Part shown: positions 23,283-32,469 of the stretch, in pieces
How the letters are laid out: every line of letters starts with the position of its first letter
Numbering within the stretch: the stretch's first letter is position 1
From: Cyanobacteria bacterium QS_4_48_99
GTDB lineage: Bacteria; Cyanobacteriota; Cyanobacteriia; Cyanobacteriales; Rubidibacteraceae
Direction of reading: 5' to 3'
Assembly (NCBI GenBank): GCA_003021505.1
Contig: PXPT01000181.1
Coordinates: forward strand, 5,112 to 45,146
DNA: 40,035 bases
Position numbers and translations under genes: made by a program
The notes under the pieces: model-generated
The model's database searches: none
Seen by the model: only the letters and a program-made list of their open reading frames with translations
Told to the model about the DNA's origin: nothing

Positions 23283-25322
23283 TCACCTCCACTCCTCCCA
23301 GGAGTAATTAAAAATCGAAGTTTTGGGAAAAGCAGTGGGATTGCCTTGTTCTTTTAATCGCTGTCGCAGTAGTTGTAATTGCGGCTCCTCCCTGGGCAAT
23401 TCATCGACTAACTGATACGGTAGTATTCCCTTTTCTAAGGCAAAATCAGCGGTAGTTCCTGCCGCTGCACCAGATGACCACTCAAACGAATGTACCCGAT
23501 AGGCGGCAGCAGCAATGTGACTGGTGGCAATACTCTTTCCCGCAACCAGCAAATTGTCGATCTCTTGGGGAATCATTGCTCGCAAGGGAATCTGGAAGGG
23601 ATAGGTTTGAGCTGCTCCCTGGCGTTCCCCTTTCTTTTCAACATTCCCTGGCAGCTCCGGGGGGCTAGACTTCATGCAAGGATGGAAGTCGATGGGATAG
23701 TGACCAATTCCGAGTGAATCTGGATAAATCCTGGAGCGAGTACGTCGCTTTACCTGTTGGGGCGATGTCTCTCCTTGAATCACAGAAATTGCCTGGCGTC
23801 CTGCTAAGGCTGTCCATAAGTTGCCATAGGTTTTTTCTGACAGGGTTTGGAGATAGTAGTCACTGCGGTATTCCTGGCGAGAAATATCAATTTCGGAGAT
23901 GGTAAAACCTTCGGGATAACCGTAGGAGGGGCGCCCAATAATCCGCCTTCCTTCTCGGATGTAGGGATATTTAGATAAGCCATGTATTGTTCCCATCGGG
24001 GAATCTAAGCCAGAAAGAAAGCGATGATTGGGATGTGGTTTTTTTGCCTCATCCCCTAGTTGGGAGTCTGTGGTTCCCTCTACCAGCCAATAAAAGAATC
24101 CCTGGGCTTGTTGTTCCCCTTTGCGTAGCGTTTCTGGGCGCAATCCCCCTAACCAACCACCAGGGGCAAGTTGTCCTGTGGCTTGGAGTTGTTCGCGAGT
24201 GAGAACCAAGTTATTGCGAAAGCTTCCGGGACGATAATCATTCCCCCAAGTCCAGTTTTGCATGGAGATATCGCCTGGGATAGGTTCAGTAAAGCTAATG
24301 CCGCGAAATTTTTCCGTTTCACTTTCTTTCGGACTCCAGATGCGACGATACGTGAATACGAGGTCAAAATCTGCCAAGCGCTCTAATTCGTAGCTGTAGT
24401 AAGGTTCATACTGAGGATAGAACGTTGGCATAATGTGGGTTTTGGGATCTTCGGTTCCCTCCATTGCAAAGGTGTAGGTAAAGCCTTGGGTGCAATAAGG
24501 ATCACCTTTAGTGCTGGAGGAAGAAGGGTTCAGGTAGGAACGGGGATCAATACCTAAGCGGTAGGGAACATCTGTGATCGCAATCACTTCTCCGGTTTCA
24601 GTAGCATCAATTACATACCAGTCGGCGGGTTGCTGTTTCTCAGTTGAGGAAGGAACGAAACGAATAATTGTTTTCTCGAAGCGGGGGGAATCTTCGTAGC
24701 GATACCAATCTTTAATGTGGTAAGAGAGGGGATTGGTATGGAGGGGAGGCGCACTAGCTTGGTGTCGAATTGCGGTTACACGCTCGATGATGCGCTCAGA
24801 TTCTTCTGCTTTCGGCTCCTCCGGTTGGGAAGGGGAAGTGGTTTCCACTTCCTTAACCACTGTGGAAGGAAACCATCTCAGTGTGCCGTTACCCCGCTTG
24901 GCAGCATTCTGCAACATATTCAAGAGGATTTGGTGTCCATCGCGGGGCAGAAAACAGGATTCGCTTACCCAGCAATCACCGGGGTTGAGTTCACCATACT
25001 CTTCTTTAATGCGATCGCGCAGTTCCAAATAGCCGCGAGGATAGTAGCGACGCGATCGCTGAGTAGGACGTTCGTCAAAGGCAGAGGTTCCTTGTGCCGA
25101 AATCTGTCCCCCAATCCAATCGGTAATCTCGGTTAGGCAAACAGTTCGCCCTGCAAGTAAGCCTTCGTAGGCAGTCGCAGCACCCGCGAGTCCACCGCCG
25201 GCAACTAAGACTTCGCACTCTACGGTTTTGTCTGGGGTGCGAGGTGATGCAGCAAAAACCGAAGGGGGATTGAGTCCTAGTAAGGTAATAAGAAGGGAGA
25301 GAGGGGCAAGCGATCGCTTCAT
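23283..25322 (-). CDS. Secreted FAD-dependent oxidoreductase
   Basis: The 679-residue protein starts with a signal peptide (MKRSLAPLSLLITLLGLNPP, cut after SVFA-AS) and so should act outside the cytoplasm, probably in the periplasm. The dinucleotide-binding fold follows at once: CEVLVAGGGLAGAATAYEGLL then TEITDWIGGQISAQGTSAFD. Later it has DATETGEVIAITDVPYRLG and the C-terminal NLLVAGKSIATSHIAAAAYR plus EWSSGAAAGTTADFAL, as in FAD-dependent proteins of the PF12831 type. The ATG at 25322 is used here because the next residues fit a signal peptide; another ATG lies two codons earlier. The substrate is not known. An exported small protein gene lies 83 bases upstream on the same strand. Confidence 0.85.
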   Translation of the reverse strand: MKRSLAPLSLLITLLGLNPPSVFAASPRTPDKTVECEVLVAGGGLAGAATAYEGLLAGRTVCLTEITDWIGGQISAQGTSAFDERPTQRSRRYYPRGYLELRDRIKEEYGELNPGDCWVSESCFLPRDGHQILLNMLQNAAKRGNGTLRWFPSTVVKEVETTSPSQPEEPKAEESERIIERVTAIRHQASAPPLHTNPLSYHIKDWYRYEDSPRFEKTIIRFVPSSTEKQQPADWYVIDATETGEVIAITDVPYRLGIDPRSYLNPSSSSTKGDPYCTQGFTYTFAMEGTEDPKTHIMPTFYPQYEPYYSYELERLADFDLVFTYRRIWSPKESETEKFRGISFTEPIPGDISMQNWTWGNDYRPGSFRNNLVLTREQLQATGQLAPGGWLGGLRPETLRKGEQQAQGFFYWLVEGTTDSQLGDEAKKPHPNHRFLSGLDSPMGTIHGLSKYPYIREGRRIIGRPSYGYPEGFTISEIDISRQEYRSDYYLQTLSEKTYGNLWTALAGRQAISVIQGETSPQQVKRRTRSRIYPDSLGIGHYPIDFHPCMKSSPPELPGNVEKKGERQGAAQTYPFQIPLRAMIPQEIDNLLVAGKSIATSHIAAAAYRVHSFEWSSGAAAGTTADFALEKGILPYQLVDELPREEPQLQLLRQRLKEQGNPTAFPKTSIFNYSWEEWR

Positions 25323-25405
25323 CAACATAAGCTCGATTACTTTAAAGTATCATTCATTACACCGAGCTAGATTTTAACCTCTGCGATCGCCTAACTTGAT
25401 TAAAA

Positions 25406-25912
25406 TTAATAGATGTAAATTGCTCCGCTTTGATTAATGTTGAGTGCGTTATCTCCAGCGGCTTCTTCAGGAACTTGCCGGATTTCTACTGTCACAACAT
25501 TATCTTCAGCAACGGCAACGTCATACTTTAAGTTTCCTGATGAATGGGTAGTATTGATTAAAACGTTAGCCGGAAGGGGAAATTGGCTTAAGGTAGCACT
25601 CCCATTAGGCAACAACTGGCGCGGCGGTGCTTGATTGGTTGTCAGAGCATATTCTAGAGTTAATCCAGTCTGGTTAATAAATTCAATTTGTACGGGACGA
25701 GTGGCATTAGCTCGCACTTCAGGTTGCCAAAATCCAGGCTGATAAGTGTTTGCAGACGAGGTTTCCTCACAAGGCGAGAGGCACGACTCCGAAGGCTTCC
25801 CCGAAGTGTCCGAGTTGCTGCCTTGAAGGGATGGAAGTTGTGCTTTGACAGGAAGCAGGGAGGTGAGGGTAGCAGTGAGGAGTGCAGCCATTGTCAGAGT
25901 AGTAAATTTCAT
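25406..25912 (-). CDS. Secreted small protein of unknown function
   Basis: From the ATG at 25912 the product has about 168 residues: signal peptide MKFTTLTMAALLTATLTSLL ending VKA-Q, then a Ser-rich segment with CLSPCEE, and a beta-rich domain with the sequences ARPVQIEFINQTGLTLEYAL and NVLINTTHSSGNLKYDVAVA. The upstream ATG at 25954 would give MRLLTRTDTSERRQ in front and spoil the signal peptide, so I prefer the later start. I do not recognise a family. Its position just before the exported FAD oxidoreductase on the same strand suggests a shared operon and compartment. Confidence 0.75.
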   Translation of the reverse strand: MKFTTLTMAALLTATLTSLLPVKAQLPSLQGSNSDTSGKPSESCLSPCEETSSANTYQPGFWQPEVRANATRPVQIEFINQTGLTLEYALTTNQAPPRQLLPNGSATLSQFPLPANVLINTTHSSGNLKYDVAVAEDNVVTVEIRQVPEEAAGDNALNINQSGAIYIY

Positions 25913-26084
25913 CTGTCTTCGCTCCGAGGTATCAGTACGAGTCAGTAGACGCATATTGCTACTGAAATGTTCGTTACCGATATTACTGATAACAGAGCAT
26001 TAATACAGTATCGCCCCTGTTATGCTCTAACGATGGCGTTTCCCACACAGACAGAGCTAGGAAGCTCCAGAGAACTTCCTCACC

Positions 26085-26231
26085 ATGGTGGAGTTACTTT
26101 CGCATGTAGTTCTCTTGACAGCAGAGTTGATAGCTCTGGTCTATTATCAAGCGTTGGGGAAGGCTACGCGATCACCCACCAAACAGCAACTTTGCCAGCA
26201 GATCCTTACTCGTGCACCAACTCTTTTTTAA
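26085..26231 (+). CDS. Possible 48-residue membrane peptide
   Basis: The ATG at 26085 opens a frame reading MVELLSHVVLLTAELIALVY and YQALGKATRSPTKQQLCQQI before TAA at 26229-26231. It has one hydrophobic segment and a basic tail. No Shine-Dalgarno is visible and I do not recognise a family. The stretch from 25913 to 26470 holds no other candidate gene. Confidence 0.2.
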   Translation: MVELLSHVVLLTAELIALVYYQALGKATRSPTKQQLCQQILTRAPTLF

Positions 26232-26470
26232 GGCTATTCTCGTTGCTGCTTGGTTTAACCACGCTCAGGCTTTTCGTGTAGGGGGCTATACTTTTCGGCA
26301 GTGTTGCCTAGAGTGCGATTGCCAACTGCAACAAGCGATTCAAATGCTTTTGCTGAGTCGTTAGTCCTAATTTTTTTACAGCATTTTCGACTCCATGAGG
26401 TGTACCTCAGTAAAAATCAGGAATTCACGTATTCAAACTCCCTCACGCTCTCACACCTCACTTTTTCTTA

Positions 26471-26543
26471 TGGAGCTAAGCGGACTCGAACCGCTGACTT
26501 CCTCAATGCCATTGAGGTGCTCTACCAGCTGAGCTATAGCCCC
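26471..26543 (-). tRNA. tRNA-Ala (GGC)
   Basis: The minus strand folds as a 73-base tRNA: acceptor GGGGCTA pairs with TAGCTCC, discriminator A; D arm GCTCAGCTGGTAGAGC; anticodon stem CCTCA/TGAGG with loop ATGGCAT, giving anticodon GGC; T arm with TTCGAGT between AGCGG and CCGCT. The CCA end is not encoded. A second short tRNA lies at 29200. Confidence 0.95.
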
Positions 26544-26589
26544 TTATATCCATATTCCATCATGGCTCAATTTGTTGCCGCTCGTCAAG

Positions 26590-26793
26590 TTACTGGGGAA
26601 TTAAGGCGATGTGAGTTAAGTAATTAATGCAGTTGCCCATGAGGAAATAGACTACCAACATTGCTGCTGCCGATAGGGCAACCAAAGTCCCAGCAAGCAT
26701 TAAGGAAAATTCTTGATTCTCGAAAGCTTCTTGCATCAAATGCAGCGACCAGGCGACTAATACGATATCAAAGATTAGAATAGCCACCAACAT
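26590..26793 (-). CDS. Small two-helix membrane protein
   Basis: The 67-residue protein has two hydrophobic segments, MLVAILIFDIVLVAWSLHLM and FSLMLAGTLVALSAAAMLVV, joined by a polar loop with QEAFENQEF. It ends with a polar tail. This looks like a conserved cyanobacterial small membrane protein, but I do not recognise a named family. The ATG at 26793 has only a weak upstream signal. It lies between the tRNA-Ala gene and hisF, all on the minus strand. Confidence 0.65.
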   Translation of the reverse strand: MLVAILIFDIVLVAWSLHLMQEAFENQEFSLMLAGTLVALSAAAMLVVYFLMGNCINYLTHIALIPQ

Positions 26794-26931
26794 AGTTTAC
26801 GGAATGTAACATTTGTTTCATTCTAATACATAGATTTACTAAATGTCAGGGAATTGTTATACTTGCTTGCTTTCGTTCGTTAAGAGGCTTGTTTTAACCG
26901 CAGCGGTTAAACTTTCTGCCCTCTAAAAGAT

Positions 26932-27702
26932 TCAGGCAACTCGCACTGACACTTGATGCTCTGCGAGATAGGTCTTGATCTGCGGGATGGTTAACTGTCT
27001 GTAATGCAGCAGAGAAGCCAAAAGTGCTGCTTCTACTCCTCCTGTAGCAAAAGCTTCGTAGATGTGGTGAGTATTGCCAGCTCCGCCAGAGGCAATCACA
27101 GGAATTTCCACCTGTTCGCTGATCATGCGGGTTAGCTCCAAATCGTACCCTGCCTGAGTTCCATCTGCATCCATACTAGTAATGAGCAATTCGCCCGCGC
27201 CACGTTGCTCGACTTCTTTTGCCCAAGTGATCGCATCAAGCCCTGTATTTTTTCGTCCCCCGCGCACGTAAACATCCCAGCCAGGATTACTGGGATCTTC
27301 TCGCCTTCGGGCATCAATGGCTACAACAATACACTGTTTTCCAAAGCGATCACTTGCCTGATTCACCAACTCTGGCTGACGCACTGCTGCCGAATTGAGA
27401 CTAACTTTATCTGCCCCAGCTCTTAACAATTTTTTAATTTGTTCTAAGCTTCCAATTCCTCCACCTACAGTCAAAGGAATAAACACCTGCTCGGCAGTAC
27501 GATATACCACATCCAGAATAATATCGCGTTCCTGGTGGGTGGCGGTGATATCGAGAAATACCAGCTCGTCGGCACCGGCGCGATCATACACCTTTGCCAA
27601 CTCGACTGGATCTCCTGCATCCCGAAGACCCACAAAATTAACCCCTTTGACTACTCTCCCAGCGTTAACATCCAGGCACGGTAAAATACGTTTAGCTAGC
27701 AT
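26932..27702 (-). CDS. hisF: Imidazole glycerol phosphate synthase cyclase subunit HisF
   Basis: HisF forms imidazole glycerol phosphate and AICAR from PRFAR and ammonia made by HisH, step six of histidine synthesis. It is a TIM barrel of 256 residues. The catalytic aspartates are in place: Asp11 in [16 protein letters not shown] and Asp130 in [10 protein letters not shown]. Phosphate loops VGGGIGSL and the C-terminal [15 protein letters not shown] are conserved. hisH is not in the window. It is divergently transcribed from ruvB, with 75 bases between the starts. Confidence 0.97.
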   Translation of the reverse strand: MLAKRILPCLDVNAGRVVKGVNFVGLRDAGDPVELAKVYDRAGADELVFLDITATHQERDIILDVVYRTAEQVFIPLTVGGGIGSLEQIKKLLRAGADKVSLNSAAVRQPELVNQASDRFGKQCIVVAIDARRREDPSNPGWDVYVRGGRKNTGLDAITWAKEVEQRGAGELLITSMDADGTQAGYDLELTRMISEQVEIPVIASGGAGNTHHIYEAFATGGVEAALLASLLHYRQLTIPQIKTYLAEHQVSVRVA

Positions 27703-27777
27703 GGCACAACCTGCAACCCGTCAATATCATATCGAAAAAGCTCGTAGCTGAGTGCCCATCGCCCCCTATCTATTCTC

Positions 27778-28869
27778 ATGGCAATCAAGCGAACGTCCCA
27801 ACAATCGGGTTCGCAACCCCAAAAACCAGCATCCCAGCGCCAAGCAAAGGGGCGCAAGTCTCAGGAAACGCCCGCAGAAGACGAGCATGTATTGCAGGCA
27901 ACTGCTGCCAGCGAGGAGGCAGCCAGTAGCGAAGACAAAATTCGACCTCAGCGACTCGCCGATTATATCGGACAAAAGGATTTAAAGGAGGTTTTAGAGA
28001 TTGCTCTCCAAGCTGCCAAAGCGAGAGGAGAGGCAATGGATCACCTGCTACTGTATGGTCCCCCCGGGTTAGGTAAAACCACCATATCGCTGATTTTGGC
28101 ATCGGAGATGGAGGTTAACTGCAAAATTACTGCTGCGCCTGCTTTGGAGCGTCCGCGCGATATTACAGGAATCTTGGTGAATCTCAATCCGGGAGACATC
28201 TTGTTTATTGATGAAATCCATCGCCTCAACCGGATGACGGAGGAATTGCTTTATCCGGCTATGGAAGATGCTAGGCTTGATATCACCATTGGCAAAGGTC
28301 AAAATGCTCGCACTCGCAGTCTTTCTCTGCCACCGTTTACCTTGGTAGGCGCAACCACGCGGGTAGGAGCGCTGACTTCGCCACTACGCGATCGCTTTGG
28401 TTTGATTGAGCGACTACGCTTTTACGAGGCAGAGGAACTGAGCGAGATTGTCCTACGCACTGCTGAAATTCTCCCAAGTTCTGTCACTGAGGAAGGAGCC
28501 ACCGAAATTGCCTGTCGCGCGCGCGGGACGCCTCGCATTGCTAATCGGCTGCTGAGGCGAGTGAGGGACTACGCTCAGGTGAAGGGATTAGACTCGATTA
28601 CTCAAGCAGTGGCAGCAGAGGCACTGGAATTATTTAATGTCGATCCCGTGGGTTTAGATTGGACAGACCGTTTGGTTTTGAGTGTCATGATTGAGCAGTT
28701 CGGTGGGGGACCTGTAGGTTTAGAAGCGGTGGCTGCGGCGACAGGAGAAGACGCAAAAACGATTGAGGAAGTCTACGAGCCGTATCTGCTGCAAATTGGC
28801 TATCTCAACCGCACCTCTCGGGGTCGCATAGCGACGGAAGCTGCTTCTAAGCATTTGGGATATGGGTAG
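27778..28869 (+). CDS. ruvB: Holliday junction branch migration helicase RuvB
   Basis: RuvB is the AAA+ motor that drives branch migration with RuvA. Walker A is [12 protein letters not shown] near residues 93-104, Walker [12 protein letters not shown] near 142-152, and the sensor [20 protein letters not shown] near 189-208. The C-terminal winged helix has [20 protein letters not shown] and [14 protein letters not shown]. The 363-residue length includes a basic, Gln/Ser-rich N-terminal extension of about 50 residues common in cyanobacteria. The ATG at 27778 is the first in frame. Confidence 0.97.
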   Translation: MAIKRTSQQSGSQPQKPASQRQAKGRKSQETPAEDEHVLQATAASEEAASSEDKIRPQRLADYIGQKDLKEVLEIALQAAKARGEAMDHLLLYGPPGLGKTTISLILASEMEVNCKITAAPALERPRDITGILVNLNPGDILFIDEIHRLNRMTEELLYPAMEDARLDITIGKGQNARTRSLSLPPFTLVGATTRVGALTSPLRDRFGLIERLRFYEAEELSEIVLRTAEILPSSVTEEGATEIACRARGTPRIANRLLRRVRDYAQVKGLDSITQAVAAEALELFNVDPVGLDWTDRLVLSVMIEQFGGGPVGLEAVAAATGEDAKTIEEVYEPYLLQIGYLNRTSRGRIATEAASKHLGYG

Positions 28870-29199
28870 CTGCGATTATTAGTCATCGCTCATCAGTGAC
28901 CCAAAAATCATGGGTCTCAAGCCCCTTCCTTTAGGAAGCCCTGTGATCTAATTAGTTCTAAGTAGGGATGGGCTATCCCCAAAAAAGCTCGCTGAGCGGT
29001 TTTGAGATCGGGGAAAGTATCTGGATTTAGTTCCGTGCTTTCTAGACTAGGGGGCGAAATGAGGGGTCGTGGTGTGAACAACTTTGGCACCCTGAGGATT
29101 CCCCCTGGGAACCCGTTTCCTCCTTAATTATTTGGCGATCACCCCTAGCACCCTAATCTAGTTGGGATACTGGTTTTTGGATTATCAACAACTAGGCAA
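28870..29199. other. Structured spacer between ruvB and tRNA-Met
   Basis: The 330 bases hold no supported gene. Short inverted repeats are frequent: GACCCA/TGGGTC at 28898-28916, CTTCC/GGAAG near 28924-28937, GGGAT/ATCCC near 28966-28980, and GCTC/GAGC just after it. None is followed by a clear T-run, so I do not call a terminator. The region may hold a structured RNA or an old insertion-element end; I recognise neither. Confidence 0.3.
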
Positions 29200-29272
29200 T
29201 GGCTCAGGCTGGATTTGAACCAGCGACACGAGGCTTATGAGTCCTCTGCTCTAACCGCTGAGCTACTGAGCC
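29200..29272 (-). tRNA. tRNA-Met (CAT), elongator type
   Basis: The minus strand folds as a 73-base tRNA: acceptor GGCTCAG pairs with CTGAGCC, discriminator A; D arm GCTCAGCGGTTAGAGC; anticodon loop CTCATAA giving CAT; T arm GCTGG-TTCAAAT-CCAGC. One mismatch (A-G) closes the anticodon stem. The first pair G-C and the absence of initiator features argue for elongator Met; a lysidine-modified isoleucine tRNA is the less likely reading. Confidence 0.9.
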
Positions 29273-29364
29273 AAGCACGCTTAAAGTGCTTACCACGCTA
29301 TATTGTAGCATGACTAGAGGAACTACCAAGCTCCCTTAAACATTCCAGTTACGGCTACGAGCGA

Positions 29365-30756
29365 TTAGTTTTGCGCGTATGGGATTTGGGGCTGACTACC
29401 GGGCAAATAAGCCACAGGGTTGACTGCACCTTTTCCCTTCTTATGGATTTCAAAGTGTAGATGAGACCCGGTACTATGTCCTGTGCTGCCCATTTTGGCA
29501 ATTTGTTCGCCTTGATCCACCTTTTCACCCCGGCGAACCATAACTTTTTGGTTGTGGGCATATATGGTGAGATCCCCATTAGAATGCTTAATTTTTACCC
29601 AATTACCGTAGCCACCAGAGTTCCAACCAGCCTTAACCACCTTACCCGATGCTGCCGCCACAATGGGCGTGTTAATCGGAGCAGCGATGTCAATCCCCTC
29701 ATGCATCCGACCCCAGCGCCTTCCGTAGCCTGATGTAATCTTCCCCTTAGTAGGCCAAATATAGCCCTGGGATTGGGGCGCACTCTCAGGTAGAGGGTCA
29801 CTTGCATCTGGCAGTGGGGGAAGCGGAGGCACGACTTTTTGCCCCGCTGATCTTTCGAGGGTTTGGTTAGCTACTTCTACCTCCATCGGCGTGGCTACCA
29901 CTCGTTCTTGCTGAGGTTGCCGCTGCTGAGGTAAGTGGTTTTGTGAATTAGCGTTGGGCGGATTAAGGGTGGGAGTTTTCTGAGGCAGTTGCGAGGTGGG
30001 TTGGTCAATACCATTCGAGGAAAAGGAAGACGAGGATTGTGCCGCCAAAGCCTGGTTGGGAGTCTCGAGCGGGTTGGGAAAATCAAGTGGAGTTTTCCAA
30101 CGACTGTTGCGCTTGCCTGCTGCGACTGCTCCACCTATGGCTTCTCGTGCTGACGGCAGTGCAGCGTCGAACGGCTGCGATGGTACAGCTTCCTCACCAA
30201 CAAGCACCGGCTGAGTTTCAACACTTCCGTTTTCTCTCAGGCGTTGCACTCTCTTGCGAGCAAAAGGAATGGTCAGGATTTGCCCAACTGAGAGCAGAGA
30301 ACTAATTTTGTTCGGAGGGGTAGCAGCAATTGCTTCTGGCTTGCGATGGTAGCGCGGCGGGAGTTCCGAAGCTGCGTTCCCTTGCTGATGTTTCACCCAG
30401 GGTGGGGCAGGTGTTACCTCTGACGCTAGTTGTCTTGCTGCTAGCAGCATGGACTTCGGTGCTGATGCTTTTGTTGGTGGTAGAGAACTTTCAGAAGCGA
30501 TGGTAGAGCTAGGAAATTCCGGGGCATCTGCTGCCATCGCTTTCTCTGCGGATAGCAAAATTCCTGCCGCGCCCATTGAGAGCGCCATTCCCATTAGAGC
30601 AGCAGAATGGCTCCTGCAAGAGCGTTTTTCCCTTGACCAATGGTCACAGCAGGCTCCACCGCAAAGCAACGAAGTAATTTCTGACTCTAACACGCAACAG
30701 GCATCTTCTGCCCGATAGGAAGGAGAGGAGTTTACCTTCATGGATGCGCGTTCCAA
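29365..30756 (-). CDS. M23 family metallopeptidase, cell-wall hydrolase type
   Basis: The C-terminal lysostaphin/LytM domain is clear: MHEGIDIAAPINTPIVAAAS near residue 350 and GSHLHFEIHKKG near 430-440 supply the zinc ligands (H, D and HxH). Such enzymes cut peptide cross-links of peptidoglycan or act as divisome activators. Before it lies a long Pro/Ser/Gln-rich linker. The short ISSLLSVGQILTIPFARKR stretch resembles the end of a LysM repeat. Near the N-terminus GMALSMGAAGILLSAEKAMA is a hydrophobic signal or anchor. An AGGAGG at 30763-30768 fits the TTG at 30756 (six-base gap); the ATG at 30741 lies too far from it but is the conventional alternative. The N-terminus before the hydrophobic segment is unusually Cys-rich. 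Confidence 0.88.
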   Translation of the reverse strand: MERASMKVNSSPSYRAEDACCVLESEITSLLCGGACCDHWSREKRSCRSHSAALMGMALSMGAAGILLSAEKAMAADAPEFPSSTIASESSLPPTKASAPKSMLLAARQLASEVTPAPPWVKHQQGNAASELPPRYHRKPEAIAATPPNKISSLLSVGQILTIPFARKRVQRLRENGSVETQPVLVGEEAVPSQPFDAALPSAREAIGGAVAAGKRNSRWKTPLDFPNPLETPNQALAAQSSSSFSSNGIDQPTSQLPQKTPTLNPPNANSQNHLPQQRQPQQERVVATPMEVEVANQTLERSAGQKVVPPLPPLPDASDPLPESAPQSQGYIWPTKGKITSGYGRRWGRMHEGIDIAAPINTPIVAAASGKVVKAGWNSGGYGNWVKIKHSNGDLTIYAHNQKVMVRRGEKVDQGEQIAKMGSTGHSTGSHLHFEIHKKGKGAVNPVAYLPGSQPQIPYAQN

Positions 30757-31030
30757 TAACAACCTCCTAGTAGTTTACGAGGGCTTGATTGTGGAGTGAA
30801 TAATTAATCAATGGATCAAATCACTGCCATCCCAACTGTATATTTACTCAATTAGGGAACCCTGAAAAGAGTATCTTGAAAGGGTACCTTGGTTGTTTAA
30901 TTTAAACAAGTCTTTAGATGTGGGAAGTAGTTTAGTGTAGGGTCAGATTTTCTTAGCTAGCCTATTTCTTTTTATAAGAATTGCTTATCTAAACTTCTCT
31001 AAAGCGTAGGAGGTCGGTTTTCGGTAGACT

Positions 31031-31492
31031 TTAATCCAGCTCGCCAAGCTGACGCCTCGCTTCAAAAAGCCCCACGGCGACGCTCACGGAAAGATTTAAG
31101 CTGCGAACCTGGGGCTGACTCATGGGGAGATAAAGCTTAGCGTCGCAGACTTCCAGCACTACCGGAGGTAAACCCGCGCTTTCCTTGCCAAAGAGTAGCC
31201 AGTCATCTGCTCGGAACTGGCATTGTGCGTAGTTATAGTCGCCAGCAACGGTGAATCCAAGCAATCGACCCCCTTTTTGTTGGTGGATGGCTTGAAATGC
31301 TTCCCAACTACTGTGATAGTGCCAGTTAACATAGGGCCAGTAATCTAAACCTGCTCGTTTCAGGTGGCGATCGCTAATTTCAAAACCCAGGGAACCCACC
31401 AGGTGCAGCTCGGTTTTCGTTGCGGCACAAGTGCGAGCAACGGCACCAGTATTTGGCGGAATTTGCGGTTCCACTAAGACCACCCTAGGCAT
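31031..31492 (-). CDS. trmL: tRNA (cytidine/uridine-34-2'-O)-methyltransferase TrmL
   Basis: TrmL methylates the wobble-base ribose of leucine tRNAs. The 153-residue protein is a SPOUT (trefoil-knot) enzyme: MPRVVLVEPQIPPNTGAVAR with the NTG motif, LVGSLGFEISDRHLKRAGLD, the SAM-binding LLFGKESAGLPP near 101-112, and the knot end LPMSQPQVRSLNLSVSVAVG. It is soluble. It is divergent from the glutathione transferase gene downstream in the window, with a repeat in the spacer. Confidence 0.93.
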   Translation of the reverse strand: MPRVVLVEPQIPPNTGAVARTCAATKTELHLVGSLGFEISDRHLKRAGLDYWPYVNWHYHSSWEAFQAIHQQKGGRLLGFTVAGDYNYAQCQFRADDWLLFGKESAGLPPVVLEVCDAKLYLPMSQPQVRSLNLSVSVAVGLFEARRQLGELD

Positions 31493-31526
31493 AATACTAA
31501 GTCTGTTTAAATCCTCATGAATAGGT

Positions 31527-31563
31527 AGACACGGGGAAGCGGCGACGCGGGGACATGGGGAAG
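31527..31563. repeat. Short GACGCGGGGACA-type repeat
   Basis: The sequence GACACGGGGAAGCGGCGACG and the following CGGGGACATGGGGAAG are the complementary kind of unit to the GTCCCCGC end of composite repeat A and to the array at 38866-38925. It lies in the spacer between trmL and the glutathione transferase gene. Confidence 0.6.
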
Positions 31564-31741
31564 TTTTTGCTATAGTTAATCACTCGATTTGACTCTGAAA
31601 AACCAGAATTGATTTTTCTAATAAAATAATAGTCTCCTGGTGCAACGCGAAGTGATACAGGGAAAACTAGGCAAGCGCTCCAGCGTGTCTGTTCCTCTAG
31701 GCATTAAAAATGACACAACAGCAATAGATAGCAACCCCATC

Positions 31742-32347
31742 ATGATTGACCTTTACACCTTTACTACCCCCAATGGGCGCAAAGTTTCCATCATCTTAGA
31801 AGAACTTAGCTTGCCCTACCAAGTCCATACGATTGACATTACCAAGGGCGAGCAATTCGCGCCGGAATTCGTAGAGATTAATCCCAATAGTAAAATTCCT
31901 GCCATTATCGACCGGGAGACGGATATCACCCTATTTGAATCCGGTGCGATCTTAATTTATCTAGCTGAGCAAACTGGCAAATTCTTACCCCGTAAACCCC
32001 AAAACCGCTTCCAAGTGCTCGAATGGCTGATGTTCCAGATGGCAGGTGTAGGACCGATGGCTGGTCAGCACACCCACTTTAATCGCTTTGCGTCCGAAAA
32101 TATTCCCTATGCGATTGAACGCTACAAAAAGGAGACTTTGCGTTTATATAGTGTCTTGGATGGGCAACTAGCAAACCAAGAATTTATCTGCGGTGATTAT
32201 TCCATCGCTGATATTGCCACCTTTCCCTGGGTGGCAAGCTACGAGTTTCAGGGGCTAACCCTAGATGGTTATCCCCATCTCCAAAGTTGGGTGGAAAGAG
32301 TGCAGCAACGTCCTGCAGTCCAGCGGGGAATGGCAGTCCCTAGTTAG
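31742..32347 (+). CDS. Glutathione S-transferase family protein, Nu class (YfcG/Ure2p-like)
   Basis: The 201-residue protein has the thioredoxin-fold domain MIDLYTFTTPNGRKVSIILE with the TPN motif typical of Nu-class enzymes, which use Thr/Asn rather than Tyr or Cys. It has NPNSKIPAIIDRETDITLFESGAILIYLAE, the glutathione gamma-glutamyl site (ESG). The helical domain includes FICGDYSIADIATFPWVASYE. Relatives reduce disulfide bonds and peroxides using glutathione. A longer in-frame start (GTG at 31640) exists, but the conserved domain begins at the ATG at 31742. A stem-loop follows the stop. Confidence 0.92.
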   Translation: MIDLYTFTTPNGRKVSIILEELSLPYQVHTIDITKGEQFAPEFVEINPNSKIPAIIDRETDITLFESGAILIYLAEQTGKFLPRKPQNRFQVLEWLMFQMAGVGPMAGQHTHFNRFASENIPYAIERYKKETLRLYSVLDGQLANQEFICGDYSIADIATFPWVASYEFQGLTLDGYPHLQSWVERVQQRPAVQRGMAVPS

Positions 32348-32379
32348 TAGGGGATTTTGCTAAGGGTAAAAATGAAGCT

Positions 32380-32408
32380 CCCGCAGACTTCCCAGCCTGC
32401 GGGATTTT
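32380..32408 (+). terminator. Stem-loop terminator candidate after the GST gene
   Basis: CCCGCAG at 32380-32386 pairs perfectly with CTGCGGG at 32397-32403 over a ten-base loop. The exit side is ATTTTC, a weak T-run. The position, 33 bases after the stop, suits a terminator. Confidence 0.6.
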
Positions 32409-32469
32409 CAAGTAAGGGCGATCACTTCGCGCTCCACAATTAAAATAGCCCTATACCGAGTTAATTGTT

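Noticed and set aside
25967-26281. A 104-codon plus-strand frame upstream of tRNA-Ala
   Set aside because: The product is low in coding character and has no family resemblance, and the overlapping 48-codon frame is at least as plausible.
28898-28916. GACCCA/TGGGTC inverted repeat after ruvB as a terminator
   Set aside because: No T-run follows on either strand.
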